A stretch of 64,000 bases of DNA from Rebecca billardiae RCC1528. Lineage: Eukaryota; Haptophyta. Within the stretch, counting starts at the first letter, position 1. Each line of letters begins with the position of its first letter. The stretch spans positions 1,674,001 to 1,738,000 of the forward strand of contig OZ251235.1 of NCBI GenBank assembly GCA_965240325.2, read 5' to 3'. A program made the translations under genes and the position numbers. Positions 49,785 through 59,055 of the stretch are shown here, in pieces. Under the pieces are notes generated by a model, which did no database searches, was not told the DNA's origin, and saw only the letters and a program-made list of their open reading frames with translations.

Positions 49785-49880
49785 TGTCGAAGGGAATGAA
49801 GAGCCCGAAACGACTGAGCTAAATCGGTTCGCGCCAACCGATTTAGCTCAGTCGTTTCGGGCTCTTCATTCCCTTCGACA
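49785..49880 (+). repeat. Terminal 96-nt hairpin, left
   Basis: Two perfect 45-nt arms (49785-49829 and 49836-49880) around a 6-nt loop CGCGCC. Starts TGTCGAAGGGAATGAAGAGC. Confidence 0.95.
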
Positions 49881-50348
49881 TAACCGTAAGTCTCCTGTGG
49901 GACACCCCGCGAGGGGCTGTAGTCCCGTCCAGTGTTCTGACGGATTTGTTGTCGAGGTTTTTCTCTCCCCGCCTGGTCTTTCCCAGGTGTTCCACCCTGC
50001 GTGCTCGTCTGCTCTGTGGCTTCGTAGAGACTCCGTCTTTTGTGGGCGGTGAGCCCTTCTTTGCTGCTGTGGCTTTGTGAGGCTCTTTTTGTGTCTTTGT
50101 TGTTCACCCGGGCGACTGTACCCGGAGGTTGCGCGTCGCGGACCGTGCTCGTTTTTTCTGTCGTCGTCTTTCTTTGTCGGTCATCTTCTTCGTGCTCCCC
50201 TCTTTCGTTCGTCTTTTTGCCGACTCCTCGCTTTTCATTCCCCCCCGGAGCCGCGAGGCTCTCGCGAGGTCGAAAGCGCTTCGCGTGAAAGGCCAAGAGT
50301 TGCCCGCGTCGGTCGGTCGCTGGATTCGAACAGGTGACTTTACGGTTG
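49785..50348 (+). repeat. 564-bp terminal inverted repeat, left
   Basis: After the hairpin, the body (49881-50348) is itself bounded by short inverted motifs AACCGTAAGTC and GACTTTACGGTT. Near its inner end it reads TGGATTCGAACAGGTGAC. No coding content recognised. Confidence 0.92.
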
Positions 50349-50364
50349 ACAATGCTGGGAGAAC

Positions 50365-52908
50365 TTGGGCAAGGATGGAGACGACGAGAACAGCGGCAAG
50401 GACGTGAACGGCCATCAGCCCGCCCCAGTTGCTCCCCTCATTGGGTTGAAGCCAGGCGTGGCAGAGCGCGCGGCATTGCCGCGCTGCTCATCGGCGATCG
50501 CGCGCAAGCGCACGCCAGACTACCTCGCCGCTGCCCTGAGGGGCATGCAGGCTGAGAAGAACCGGCAAGGCGAGAAGCTCACGCTTCTCCGCAAGCCCAT
50601 CTCCAGCGCCTCCGGGCCTGGCAACATCGCTGACCTGAACTCAGGCAGCATCGTGTCGTATGCGCGCAATGCTGCATCGCACGCAAGGCCTCGAGCCGAC
50701 ATCAAGGATCACCTTGAGGAGGAGGTTCGCGCACAGCGCGGTGAGGAGGAGCGTTGCCGCTCGCATCCCCCGCCATCGCGCCACTCCATCCGCACGCACG
50801 TCGTTGCGCAGGGGATCTCAACAACTACCGCCCGGGACTCTGCGCCCGCGAGCGCGGTTCAAGAGCGCGCGGCTGAGAGCCCGCAGCTCAAGGAGTGCCT
50901 TGCGGCCTCCGAGTCATCGAACGAGGTCACCGAGCGTTCCGGGGCAGATGTAGCGCTCGACGCTGCTGCCGCTGATGCCGCTCCGACCGTCGAGGCCCTC
51001 GAGCCTGCCAACGCTGCTCGGCGTGCTGGCCTTCTGGCCGCCGCCAATGACAGCGCGGTCGTGACCGCAGTCAGTCTGCAGCCTCGCTCGCACGACTCTG
51101 TGTCTGAGTCTGACCGATCGAACGATGACATTAACACCGATGAGTGCGACGCAAACGACCTGTATGGTCTGGCAGAGCAAACTATGCTCCAAGATGCTAC
51201 GACACGTGACTCTGTCACAGCGAGCTCAAGCATCAAGTCAGCGGCCGCATTTATTATTGATGCGCCTGACCCAAACAAATACGTTTACCCCAAAATTACC
51301 AGCCTCACGATGGCTTCCGAAGCCGAGCTGCTCGCCACGAGCGACACAAGCAGCCGCGAGATGACCGCCGCAGAGACGGCAGAGTCCTCGTCTGGCACGT
51401 ATCGACTCGCGTCGAACGTAGGAAGCGCATGCGATGCAGGGGGGGCATCATACACCTGCTTGACGGCAAAGCCGCAGCAAAACCAAGTTGGCGAGCGCGA
51501 CGCGCGTGCGCATGCATCAGCTGCGTCAGCCATCACAACGCCACACTCTTGCAAGGAAGAGTATTCCGCCGAAGCTGCCGCGGATGCACATGCATCACCG
51601 CTGGACAGAACGAGCGTGAAGAAGCCCAAAGAAGGCACCACAGCCTCGACGAGGGTCACTCCTCGCTCGAAGGTAGAGCGCGAATCGCCACAGAGCGCGC
51701 GCGACACATCGACCAATGCACTTGAGTCGAAGAAACGTGACTGGATAGTCATCGAAGGAGGAGTCACAGACTCTAATCCAACCAAGAAGGAACGTGTGTT
51801 CATGGCACGCGAATCCTCGGCAGGAGTGGATACACCCGCCACACACAAGCTGACACAGTCGGCTCTGAAATCCAAGCGCGCGGTACACAGCGCGATACGG
51901 GATGCACTCGCAGAAGTGAGCACCTACTACAAGGGCAAATCCTCAGATGTCACACCGGACATAATGGAGCCCAAGGATAGCAAGCTATCCGGCTTTCAAC
52001 TCATTGCCAAAGACAAATGGGTGAAAGACGCAGCCAAAATCGATCCATACAAGGCTGACAACGCTGACGCCAACAAGATCGGATCGGTCTACGATCGATC
52101 TGCGGCAGCGATATTCAAGCAGCTGAAGGACTCTATCGAGCCTCAGTTATTCGCCTATCTGGAATCGAAGCTGCACATCAGCGATCCGAACAAGAACTAC
52201 TTGGATCTGGCGCTGCTGCTACAGATATTTGAGCGCGAGCTCAAGATCACAACTATGTCCGAACTCAGGGATGAATTCCTGAAGTTATACCCGACAAAGG
52301 TGTCGCCCATTGGCGCATCGGACATTATCAAGAAATCCGTCGAGCAAGTCCGCTCATCTCGATATGGGAATCTGGACGATGCTACGATGTTGGTCTTCAA
52401 GCTGTATAACAGCATGCACGACCATCCCCAAGTCTACGAGTCAGTTATCTCGCACTTCGGAGCGCTCACGCCCGAGCAATGTGTGGATAACACTGACCAG
52501 ATAATGGCCCAGATGGAAGATGCCTACAAACGGCACGGCTCAATGAAGCTACTCCATCAGAACAATACCAAGGGGAGAGAGACCGAAAATTATTCCAAGA
52601 TACGCCAAAATGCTGATTATCAGCAAGGCACGCGGCGACGCGGTGACTTTGAGGGCGCCGAAGTCTTCGCCGCTCAGGCCCAAAAGGCTCCAGCCAATGG
52701 CGAGAGCGGGCCGAATATCTCGGACACCGGCAAACGGTGCACTCACTGTGGTCTCAAGAACCATACTGCCCAGCAGTGTTGGAAGCTCCACCCAGAGCTA
52801 CGCCCCAAGGCCAACAATTACAACAAAGGCAAAAACAAGGGAGCCAACAAATTTCCCAAGGAGCGTATCCATTTCCTGGATATTCCTGCTCCGGATGCCT
52901 ATGATTGA
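50365..52908 (+). CDS. Gag-like protein with Copia-type CCHC zinc knuckle
   Basis: The frame is open from about 50350 to TGA at 52906-52908 (847 codons from 50365, which is a TTG); the first in-frame ATG is at 50545, giving about 787 aa. Residues ~50-520 (from 50365) are a low-complexity, Ser/Ala/Glu-rich disordered stretch. From ~560 to 720 a helical Gag-like domain follows (FKQLKDSIEPQLFAYLESKL, LLLQIFERELKITTMSELRD, MHDHPQVYESVISHF, CVDNTDQIMAQMEDAYK). A zinc knuckle CTHCGLKNHTAQQCWKLHPE (C-x2-C-x4-H-x4-C) lies near residue 793. The knuckle and its KLHPE tail are as in Copia Gag proteins. There is no protease or pol after it. Gag would package RNA; here the partner enzymes must come from elsewhere. 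Confidence 0.8.
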   Translation: MGKDGDDENSGKDVNGHQPAPVAPLIGLKPGVAERAALPRCSSAIARKRTPDYLAAALRGMQAEKNRQGEKLTLLRKPISSASGPGNIADLNSGSIVSYARNAASHARPRADIKDHLEEEVRAQRGEEERCRSHPPPSRHSIRTHVVAQGISTTTARDSAPASAVQERAAESPQLKECLAASESSNEVTERSGADVALDAAAADAAPTVEALEPANAARRAGLLAAANDSAVVTAVSLQPRSHDSVSESDRSNDDINTDECDANDLYGLAEQTMLQDATTRDSVTASSSIKSAAAFIIDAPDPNKYVYPKITSLTMASEAELLATSDTSSREMTAAETAESSSGTYRLASNVGSACDAGGASYTCLTAKPQQNQVGERDARAHASAASAITTPHSCKEEYSAEAAADAHASPLDRTSVKKPKEGTTASTRVTPRSKVERESPQSARDTSTNALESKKRDWIVIEGGVTDSNPTKKERVFMARESSAGVDTPATHKLTQSALKSKRAVHSAIRDALAEVSTYYKGKSSDVTPDIMEPKDSKLSGFQLIAKDKWVKDAAKIDPYKADNADANKIGSVYDRSAAAIFKQLKDSIEPQLFAYLESKLHISDPNKNYLDLALLLQIFERELKITTMSELRDEFLKLYPTKVSPIGASDIIKKSVEQVRSSRYGNLDDATMLVFKLYNSMHDHPQVYESVISHFGALTPEQCVDNTDQIMAQMEDAYKRHGSMKLLHQNNTKGRETENYSKIRQNADYQQGTRRRGDFEGAEVFAAQAQKAPANGESGPNISDTGKRCTHCGLKNHTAQQCWKLHPELRPKANNYNKGKNKGANKFPKERIHFLDIPAPDAYD

Positions 52909-53166
52909 CTATCAAGGCAGGGCATGACCCAATAACAAGGTCCAAAATCAAGGCCAAAGAGTGAACACATGGTGCAAATAAGCCCAGGACTGACTCGGGT
53001 TACCCAAAACCGTCACACGGAAGTCCCAGCAAATGACCCGTATCCTGGCATTGGCAACCATTACTGACTCCAATTCACTCATGCACACAGATGCACAAAC
53101 AATACCATGCCCAAAATCACTCATAATCCAAGCTTAGTCCTCACAGACGAGCGCATATTGGATTGA

Positions 53167-53184
53167 GGGGGGGGGGGGGGGGGG
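53167..53184 (+). repeat. 18-nt G tract, possible polypurine tract
   Basis: GATTGA followed by 18 G and then TGTCAAAGG. The position after Gag and before a TGTC...GACACA segment (53185-53307) is where a polypurine tract and 3' LTR would be in an LTR element. Confidence 0.6.
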
Positions 53185-53305
53185 TGTCAAAGGAATCGCC
53201 AATCTACAGTGATTTCCAATTTCCAATCCAACATTTTACTCGCAGTCACACAGTGGCGGCGCGACCGCTGCGGCGGCGCTCGCACAAAATCCTCCAAAAT
53301 CGACA

Positions 53306-53869
53306 CAACCGTAAAGTCACCTGTTCGAATCCAGCGACCGACCGACGCGGGCAACTCTTGGCCTTTCACGCGAAGCGCTTTCGACCTCGCGAGAGCCTCG
53401 CGGCTCCGGGGGGGAATGAAAAGCGAGGAGTCGGCAAAAAGACGAACGAAAGAGGGGAGCACGAAGAAGATGACCGACAAAGAAAGACGACGACAGAAAA
53501 AACGAGCACGGTCCGCGACGCGCAACCTCCGGGTACAGTCGCCCGGGTGAACAACAAAGACACAAAAAGAGCCTCACAAAGCCACAGCAGCAAAGAAGGG
53601 CTCACCGCCCACAAAAGACGGAGTCTCTACGAAGCCACAGAGCAGACGAGCACGCAGGGTGGAACACCTGGGAAAGACCAGGCGGGGAGAGAAAAACCTC
53701 GACAACAAATCCGTCAGAACACTGGACGGGACTACAGCCCCTCGCGGGGTGTCCCACAGGAGACTTACGGTTATGTCGAAGGGAATGAAGAGCCCGAAAC
53801 GACTGAGCTAAATCGGTTGGCGCGAACCGATTTAGCTCAGTCGTTTCGGGCTCTTCATTCCCTTCGACA
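53306..53869 (-). repeat. 564-bp terminal inverted repeat, right
   Basis: Complement of 49785-50348; I saw no difference on reading both. Confidence 0.92.
53774..53869 (-). repeat. Terminal 96-nt hairpin, right
   Basis: Arms of 45 nt around the loop GGCGCG, the exact complement of the left loop CGCGCC, which confirms the inverted orientation of the two ends. Confidence 0.95.
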
Positions 53870-55900
53870 TGCATACTGCACGAAGGCCGCTCGGGCTGGC
53901 TGCCCCTTCTGCATGCTGCTGCAGGAAATCGCACCACATGCCTGTTTTGCCAGGCTGCTGCCTGCAGGCAGCCGCGCTTGCGGCTGTGGTTTGCTGAGCC
54001 AGGGGCTCGACACTGCGAGCGCAATATGCCGTGCCGGCTGGGCAGCTGCCCCTTTCTGCATGCTGCAGGAAAGCAGCTCGGGCTGGCAGCTGCCTGCGGG
54101 CAGCGGCGCCTGCGGAGTGCTAAGCCCTCGACACTGTGAGCGCGTTGTTCGGCACCGGCTGGGCTGCTGCCCCTTCTGCATGCTGCAGGAAAGCCGCTCT
54201 GGCTGGGCTGGCGGGGCCCCTTCTGCATGCCTCAGTGCTGCAGGAAATCACACATGCATGCCTGTGTTGCCTGGCAGCTGCCTGCGGGCATCGGCGCCTG
54301 CGGAGTGCTAAGCCCTTGACACTGCGAACGCGATGTTCAGCACCAGCTGGGCTGCGGCCCCTTCTGCATGCTGCAGAAAAGCAGCTCGGGCTGTACACGG
54401 CAAGCGCAAGTTCCGCGCCGGCTGGGCTGCTGCCCCTTCGCCTGCTGAAGGACAGCCGCTCTGGCTGGGCTGCTGCCCCTTCTGCATGCTGCAGGAAAGC
54501 CTCTCTCTGGCTGGCAGCTGCCGGCGGGCAGCGGCGCCTGCAGAGTGCTGAGCTCTTGACACGGCGAACGCGAGTTCCGCGCCGGCTGGGCTGCTGCCCC
54601 TTCTTCATACTGCAGGAAGGCCGCTCGGGCTGGCTGCCCCTTCTGCATGCTGCTGCAGGAAATCGCATCACAATGATGCCTGTTTTGTAAGGCTGCTGCC
54701 TGCTGGCAGTCGCGCTTGCGGCTGCGGTTTGCTGAGCCAGGGGCTCGACACTGCCAGCGCGATGTGCAGCGCCGGCTGGGCAGCTGCCCCTTCTGCATGC
54801 TGCAGGAAAGCCGCTCGGGCTGGCGGCTGCCTGCGGGCAGCGGCGCCTGCGAAGTGCTAAGCCCTCGACACTGCGAGCGCGTGTTCGGCGCCGGCTGGGC
54901 TGCTGCCCCTTCTGCATGCTGCAGGAAAGCCGCTCTGGCTGGGCTGCTGCCCCTTCTGCATGCTGCAGGAAAGCCGCTTGGGCTGGCAGCTGCCTGCTGG
55001 CAGCGGCGCCTGCGGAGTGCTAAGCCCTTGACACTGTGAACGAGATGTGCCGCGCCGGCTGGGCTGCTGCCCCTTCACCGCGCCGGCTGGGCTGCTGCCC
55101 CTTCACCTGCTGAAGGAAAGCCGCTCGGGCTGGGCTGCTGCCCCTTCTGCCTGCTGCAGGAAAGCCGCTCGTGGGCTGGCAGCTGCCTGCGGGCAGCGGC
55201 GCCTGCGGAGTGCTAAGCCCTTGACACTGCAAGCGCGTTGTTCGGCGCCGGCTGGGCTGCTGCCCCTTCTGCATGCTGCAGGAAAGCCGCTCTGGCTGGG
55301 CTGCTGCCCCTTCTGCCTGCTGCAGGAAAGCCGCTCGTGGGCTGGCAGCTGCCTGCTGGCAGCGGTGCGTGCTGAGTGCTAAGCTCTTGACACGGCGAGC
55401 GCGATGTTCCGCGCCGGCTGGGCTGCTGCCCCTTCTGCATACTGCAGGAAAGCCGCTCGGGCCGGCTGCCCTTCTGCATGCTGCTGCAGGAAATCGCATC
55501 GCCTGCGGCTGCGGTTTGCTTAGCCAGGGGCTTGACACTGCACGTGCAATGTGCCGCGCCGGCTGGGCCGCTGCCCCTTCTTCCGCATGATGATGCAGGG
55601 AAGCCGCTCGGGCTGACTGCACTTTCTGCATGCTGCTGCAGTAAATAAGGCACGCCTGTGTTGCTTGGCAGCTGCCTGCTGGCAGCTGCGCCTGTGGTGT
55701 GCTGAGCCCTTGGCACTGTGAGCGCGATGTTCCGTGCCATTGCAGGGCAGCTGCCCCTTCCTCTGCATGATCGATGATGCAGGAAATTAGCTCGGGCTGG
55801 CTGCCCCTTCTGCCTCCTGCTGCAGGCGATCACGCATGCCTGTGTTGCCCTGCAGGCAGCTGCCTGTGGGCAGCGGCGCCTGCAGCTTGCAGGGCCCTCG
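53870..55900 (+). repeat. ~120-bp satellite array, right part
   Basis: Continuation of the array after the inserted element. A block of ~320 bp (about 54661-54980) is nearly identical to 49061-49380, so the array has higher-order structure. The distal end (55500-55900) becomes diverged. Confidence 0.85.
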
Positions 55901-55974
55901 AAACTGCGATCGCAGTGGTTCCTTGCCTGATTAGCGGCTTTGCACAGCCGAATGCCAGCGTCGGTTGCAACTTG

Positions 55975-56175
55975 TGACTCCGACCCGTCATCGCTCCGAC
56001 CCGTCATCGCTCCTCCGACCAGTCATCGCCTTGCCACTCTCCGACCTCAAACCCCCACCTTCGACCTGGAAGACTCGCCCTGCCTCCGACCCGTCATCGC
56101 GCTCCGACCCGCCATTGCGCCTCCAACCAGTCATCGCCTCACCACTCTCCGACCTGCCTCCGATGCGCCAACGTC
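55975..56175 (+). repeat. Short tandem repeats (CTCCGACCCGTCATCGC)
   Basis: Five or six units of CTCCGACCCGTCATCGC type within two ~100-bp higher-order halves separated by CACTCTCCGACCT. Confidence 0.7.
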
Positions 56176-56423
56176 GTCATCTCCTTCGTCAGCAAAGACA
56201 ATATGAGGCCCTCAGGCCATGCTCAAGCACACACTCGCGCCATCGGCATCTTGGAGTGAGCTGCTCGCTGGCGCCCAACCAGTGCCCTGTGTCGACTGCC
56301 TGCTGGCAGTGAGAGAGCCACCCTTGCGGTGGTAGTGCATAGCCAGCACTGGTGTCAGCTCCTGCTGGGGCCAGTGGTGAGCACCCTCAGCTGCTTGCCT
56401 GGTAGTCAGGGTGGGTGGGTGGG

Positions 56424-56586
56424 AGGATTTGCCACAATGAATGCCCTTTGCTGCTGCGGCGCTGCGTGCCGCCATTTGCGGCAACCTCGTGCCTGCTGCT
56501 TGGGGCGATAATCGCTGAGCTCTGGGCTCTGAGTCCTGCTGCTCCGGATTCTGCGGCTGGATTTGCACAGCGCTTGCGTCTCCAGT
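56424..56586 (+). repeat. 163-bp direct duplication, copy 1
   Basis: AGGATTTGCCACAATGAATG onward to GCTTGCGTCTCCAGT; identical copy at 58364-58526. Confidence 0.88.
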
Positions 56587-56644
56587 ACATTGCGGACCCC
56601 TTGTGAGCTTCGCGCCAGACCCACCAAACCAACTGCACAACACA
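56586..56644 (+). repeat. 59-bp direct duplication, copy 1
   Basis: TACATTGCGGACCCCTTGTG onward; identical copy at 58953-59010. Confidence 0.85.
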
Positions 56645-56826
56645 AGCGGTCCTTGTTCCTTGTTCGCCGCATGATTGTAGTATGTTATGCCCACTGCTAC
56701 GCAGTCACCAGATCGGCGACGTCGTCGACAGTTGGGATACCTCCAAGTGGAGGCCCGAGTGGCTGCAGCCCACTGTGCCACCAGGGTACTTGCGGCTGCG
56801 ACGTGTTTGCCGCGCTGACGTTCCCA
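56642..56826 (+). repeat. 185-bp direct duplication, copy 2
   Basis: Second copy of 47467-47651, joined directly to the 59-bp repeat. Confidence 0.85.
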
Positions 56827-57500
56827 ATCGTTCCACAGGGGCGTCGGGTGGCTGTGCTTGTAGGGTCGGGGACCGTAATCCGTATCCCAACTGCATGATG
56901 CGCACGGTGGCGGTGTTCGTTTTTCGATTGCTTTGCTGCCTTTGGCTTTGACGACGACGAGGCAGGCGTTGAGCGGCCTCTCGGCTGCTGCAAGGGCCTT
57001 GGCTGCGGCCTACCGGCACTGCCTGTGCTGCCTGGCAGGCCAGTGCGCTGATAGCAACGTAGCGGCCCTGCTGTATACCCAGGTTCCAGCAAGTAAGCGG
57101 CGGTGCAGGCCTGCTGGTCTCCAGCGGCCTGCTCAGGCCTAATTAGCAAGGCAGGCTCTGCCGGCCTTGCCCGTATGCTGCAGTGCCAAGTGGATCTGCC
57201 TGCTGCAGCCAGCGGGCTTGCGCCTTGCTGCTCGGCGGAGCTGCCTCACTGCACGGCGAGCGCCGGACGGACAGCCATGGTCCGCACCGGCTGGGCATCC
57301 ACCCCTTCTGCATGACGATATGCAGGAAATCCGCGTATGCCTTATTGGGCGGCTGATGAATGCACCTTTCGCGTAGTACTGCTAGTGCAAGTACTATTGA
57401 TGCTTAGCAGGAAGTCACACATGCCTGTGTTAGGTGTTGCCTGGCTGCTGCCTGCGGGCACAAGCGGCACCTGCAGCGTGCTAAGCCCTTGCCTCGACGG
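56827..57500. other. Repeat-region spacer, no gene recognised
   Basis: Mixed DNA with satellite-like fragments (CCCCTTCTGCATGACGATAT near 57301) but no credible ORF. Confidence 0.4.
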
Positions 57501-57508
57501 CCTGCGGG

Positions 57509-58077
57509 CCGGAGGACGGTGGAGGACGCTTGCGAGTCCTGGGCAAGGCTCAGGCGGAGCTCTTGCGGGCCGGGTTCTAGGGCCCGGCGGGCCGCAAAGA
57601 GCAGCCTCGACGGCCGCAGGCCGGAGGACGGTGGAGCAGAGCAGCCTCGACGGCCGCGGGCCGGAGGACGGTGGAGCAGAGCAGCCTCGACGGCCGCGGG
57701 CCGGAGGACGGTGGAGCAGAGCAGCCTCGACGGCCGCTGGCCGGAGGACGGTGGAGCAGAGCAGCCTCGACGGCCGCTGGCCGGAGGACGGTGGAGCAGA
57801 GCAGCCTCGACGGCCGCGGGCCGGAGGACGGTGGAGCAGAGCAGCCTCGACGGCCGCTGGCCGGAGGACGGTGGAGCAGAGCAGCCTCGACGGCCGCGGG
57901 CCGGAGGACGGTGGAGCAGAGCAGCCTCGCCGGCCACTGGCCGGAGGACGGTGGAGCCGAGCAGCCTCGACGGCCGCGGGCCGGAGGACGGTGGAGCAGA
58001 GCAGCCTCGACGGCCGCTGGCCGGAGGACGATGGAGGACGTTTGCGAGTCCTGGGCAAGGCTCAAGCGGAGCTCTTG
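57509..58077 (+). repeat. 40-bp tandem array (~11 copies) with ~59-bp flanking direct repeats
   Basis: Unit cores: GCAGCCTCGACGGCCGCGGG and CCGGAGGACGGTGGAGCAGA, period exactly 40 bp, with a G/T variant (CGCGGG or CGCTGG). Flanked by related segments GGTGGAGGACGCTTGCGAGT... (57509-57567) and its near copy at 58019-58077. Because 40 is not a multiple of three, all frames read the same repeating peptide in turn, so the long ORFs here are not evidence of coding. Confidence 0.88.
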
Positions 58078-58363
58078 ACACGTGCGCGATGACGAAGGCC
58101 TGCGGGCCTTTGGGAGCCTCCCTCGCCGCGCGAGAGGGTCTGAGCAATGCACGAGCGCCTGGCAGCGCTCGGTGCGGCGGCCGTGGGCCGAGAGAGCTGT
58201 TGAGGGGGGGGGCTGCTGCGGGCTGGGCTGCAGCCCCTTCTGCCTGCTGCAGGAAGCCGTGCGGGCTGGGCTGCGGCCCCTTCTGCATGCTGCAGGAAAG
58301 CCGCTCGGGCTGACTGGGCACCTGCCACTTCTGCACGCTGCTGCAGGAAATCACGCATGCCTC

Positions 58364-58526
58364 AGGATTTGCCACAATGAATGCCCTTTGCTGCTGCGGC
58401 GCTGCGTGCCGCCATTTGCGGCAACCTCGTGCCTGCTGCTTGGGGCGATAATCGCTGAGCTCTGGGCTCTGAGTCCTGCTGCTCCGGATTCTGCGGCTGG
58501 ATTTGCACAGCGCTTGCGTCTCCAGT
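58364..58526 (+). repeat. 163-bp direct duplication, copy 2
   Basis: Second copy of 56424-56586, here joined to the 76-bp repeat (58524-58599) instead of the 59-bp repeat. Confidence 0.88.
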
Positions 58527-58599
58527 TTACTAAGAATAAGAGACGCACACAGCTCAGGCAGGCGAGATTGACGCCCGCCAACTGTCACCGCCCATGAAG
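58524..58599 (+). repeat. 76-bp direct repeat, copy 2
   Basis: Identical to 28831-28906, about 30 kb away. Confidence 0.85.
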
Positions 58600-58952
58600 C
58601 CGTCGCCGATGGTAGCGCCGCCGGAAAAATTCGTTCAGCCGTCCGCCTGCGAGGCCTGGATGAGGGCTGCGGCCGCCTCGCGGCGCGCCAGCGCCCGTCG
58701 TCCTCGCCCCACCGTCGTCCACAAAACGTCGTCGTCCGAACTCGCCGACTGGGCGCCGATGCGACAGCGCGCCGACAGGATGAGGATGTAGTAGGGAATG
58801 TAGAGCCCCACTGTCAGTTGGGGAAGGTGTGTATCAAGCGGCATGACTGGGGTAGCTTATCACACAGAAGGCCCGGCCCTCAGGTGATATGTGCCCCAGT
58901 GTGGCGTGTCGGCCTCAAAGCCGGCGGCAGGGTTCTGTGGCCCGGAGCAGGG

Positions 58953-59010
58953 TACATTGCGGACCCCTTGTGAGCTTCGCGCCAGACCCACCAAACCAAC
59001 TGCACAACAC
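58953..59010 (+). repeat. 59-bp direct duplication, copy 2
   Basis: Second copy of 56586-56644, followed directly by the inverted 48-bp repeat of 46416-46461. Confidence 0.85.
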
Positions 59011-59055
59011 ATCCGGCGAGCGCGCCACTGGGGCGCGGGCACCCTTGACTCCCTT

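Larger units (their letters stand above)
49785..53869 (+). mobile_element. 4,085-bp element with 564-bp terminal inverted repeats and a Gag-like ORF
   Basis: Bounded by TGTCGAAGGG... and ...CCCTTCGACA, with a 5-bp TGCAT duplication. Left (49785-50348) and right (53306-53869) inverted repeats are 564 bp each and appear identical. Each begins with a 96-nt hairpin. The internal ~3 kb carries one large ORF encoding a Copia-like Gag with a CCHC knuckle, then an 18-nt G tract. No reverse transcriptase, integrase, transposase or tyrosine recombinase is present, so the element is non-autonomous. TG...CA-type ends and 5-bp duplication suit a retroviral-type integrase, but the repeats are inverted and not direct, so it is not a conventional LTR element. 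Confidence 0.85.

Noticed and set aside
50300-50345. tRNA gene or conventional tRNA primer-binding site from the GTTCGAATCC-like motif in the TIR
   Set aside because: The T-arm-like motif has no matching 5-bp stem and no acceptor, D or anticodon arms. TGGATTCGAACAGGTGAC begins TGG but would pair to an improbable tRNA 3' end, and it lies inside both inverted repeats.
53185-53307. A genuine 3' LTR
   Set aside because: It starts TG and ends CA after a purine tract, but no matching 5' copy exists near 50349, so it is only reported as a possible remnant.
49785-53869. DIRS-type or Polinton-type element
   Set aside because: No tyrosine recombinase, RT, DNA polymerase or integrase, and the 5-bp target duplication is not expected for DIRS.
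57337-58588. Long ORFs on both strands over the 40-bp array
   Set aside because: A 40-bp stop-free unit is open in all frames by construction; no start context or unique sequence supports coding.
58594-58791. Small 65-codon ORF after the 76-bp repeat
   Set aside because: Starts at the ATG of the duplicated segment itself, no domain, and the same ATG at 28901 opens no similar frame.
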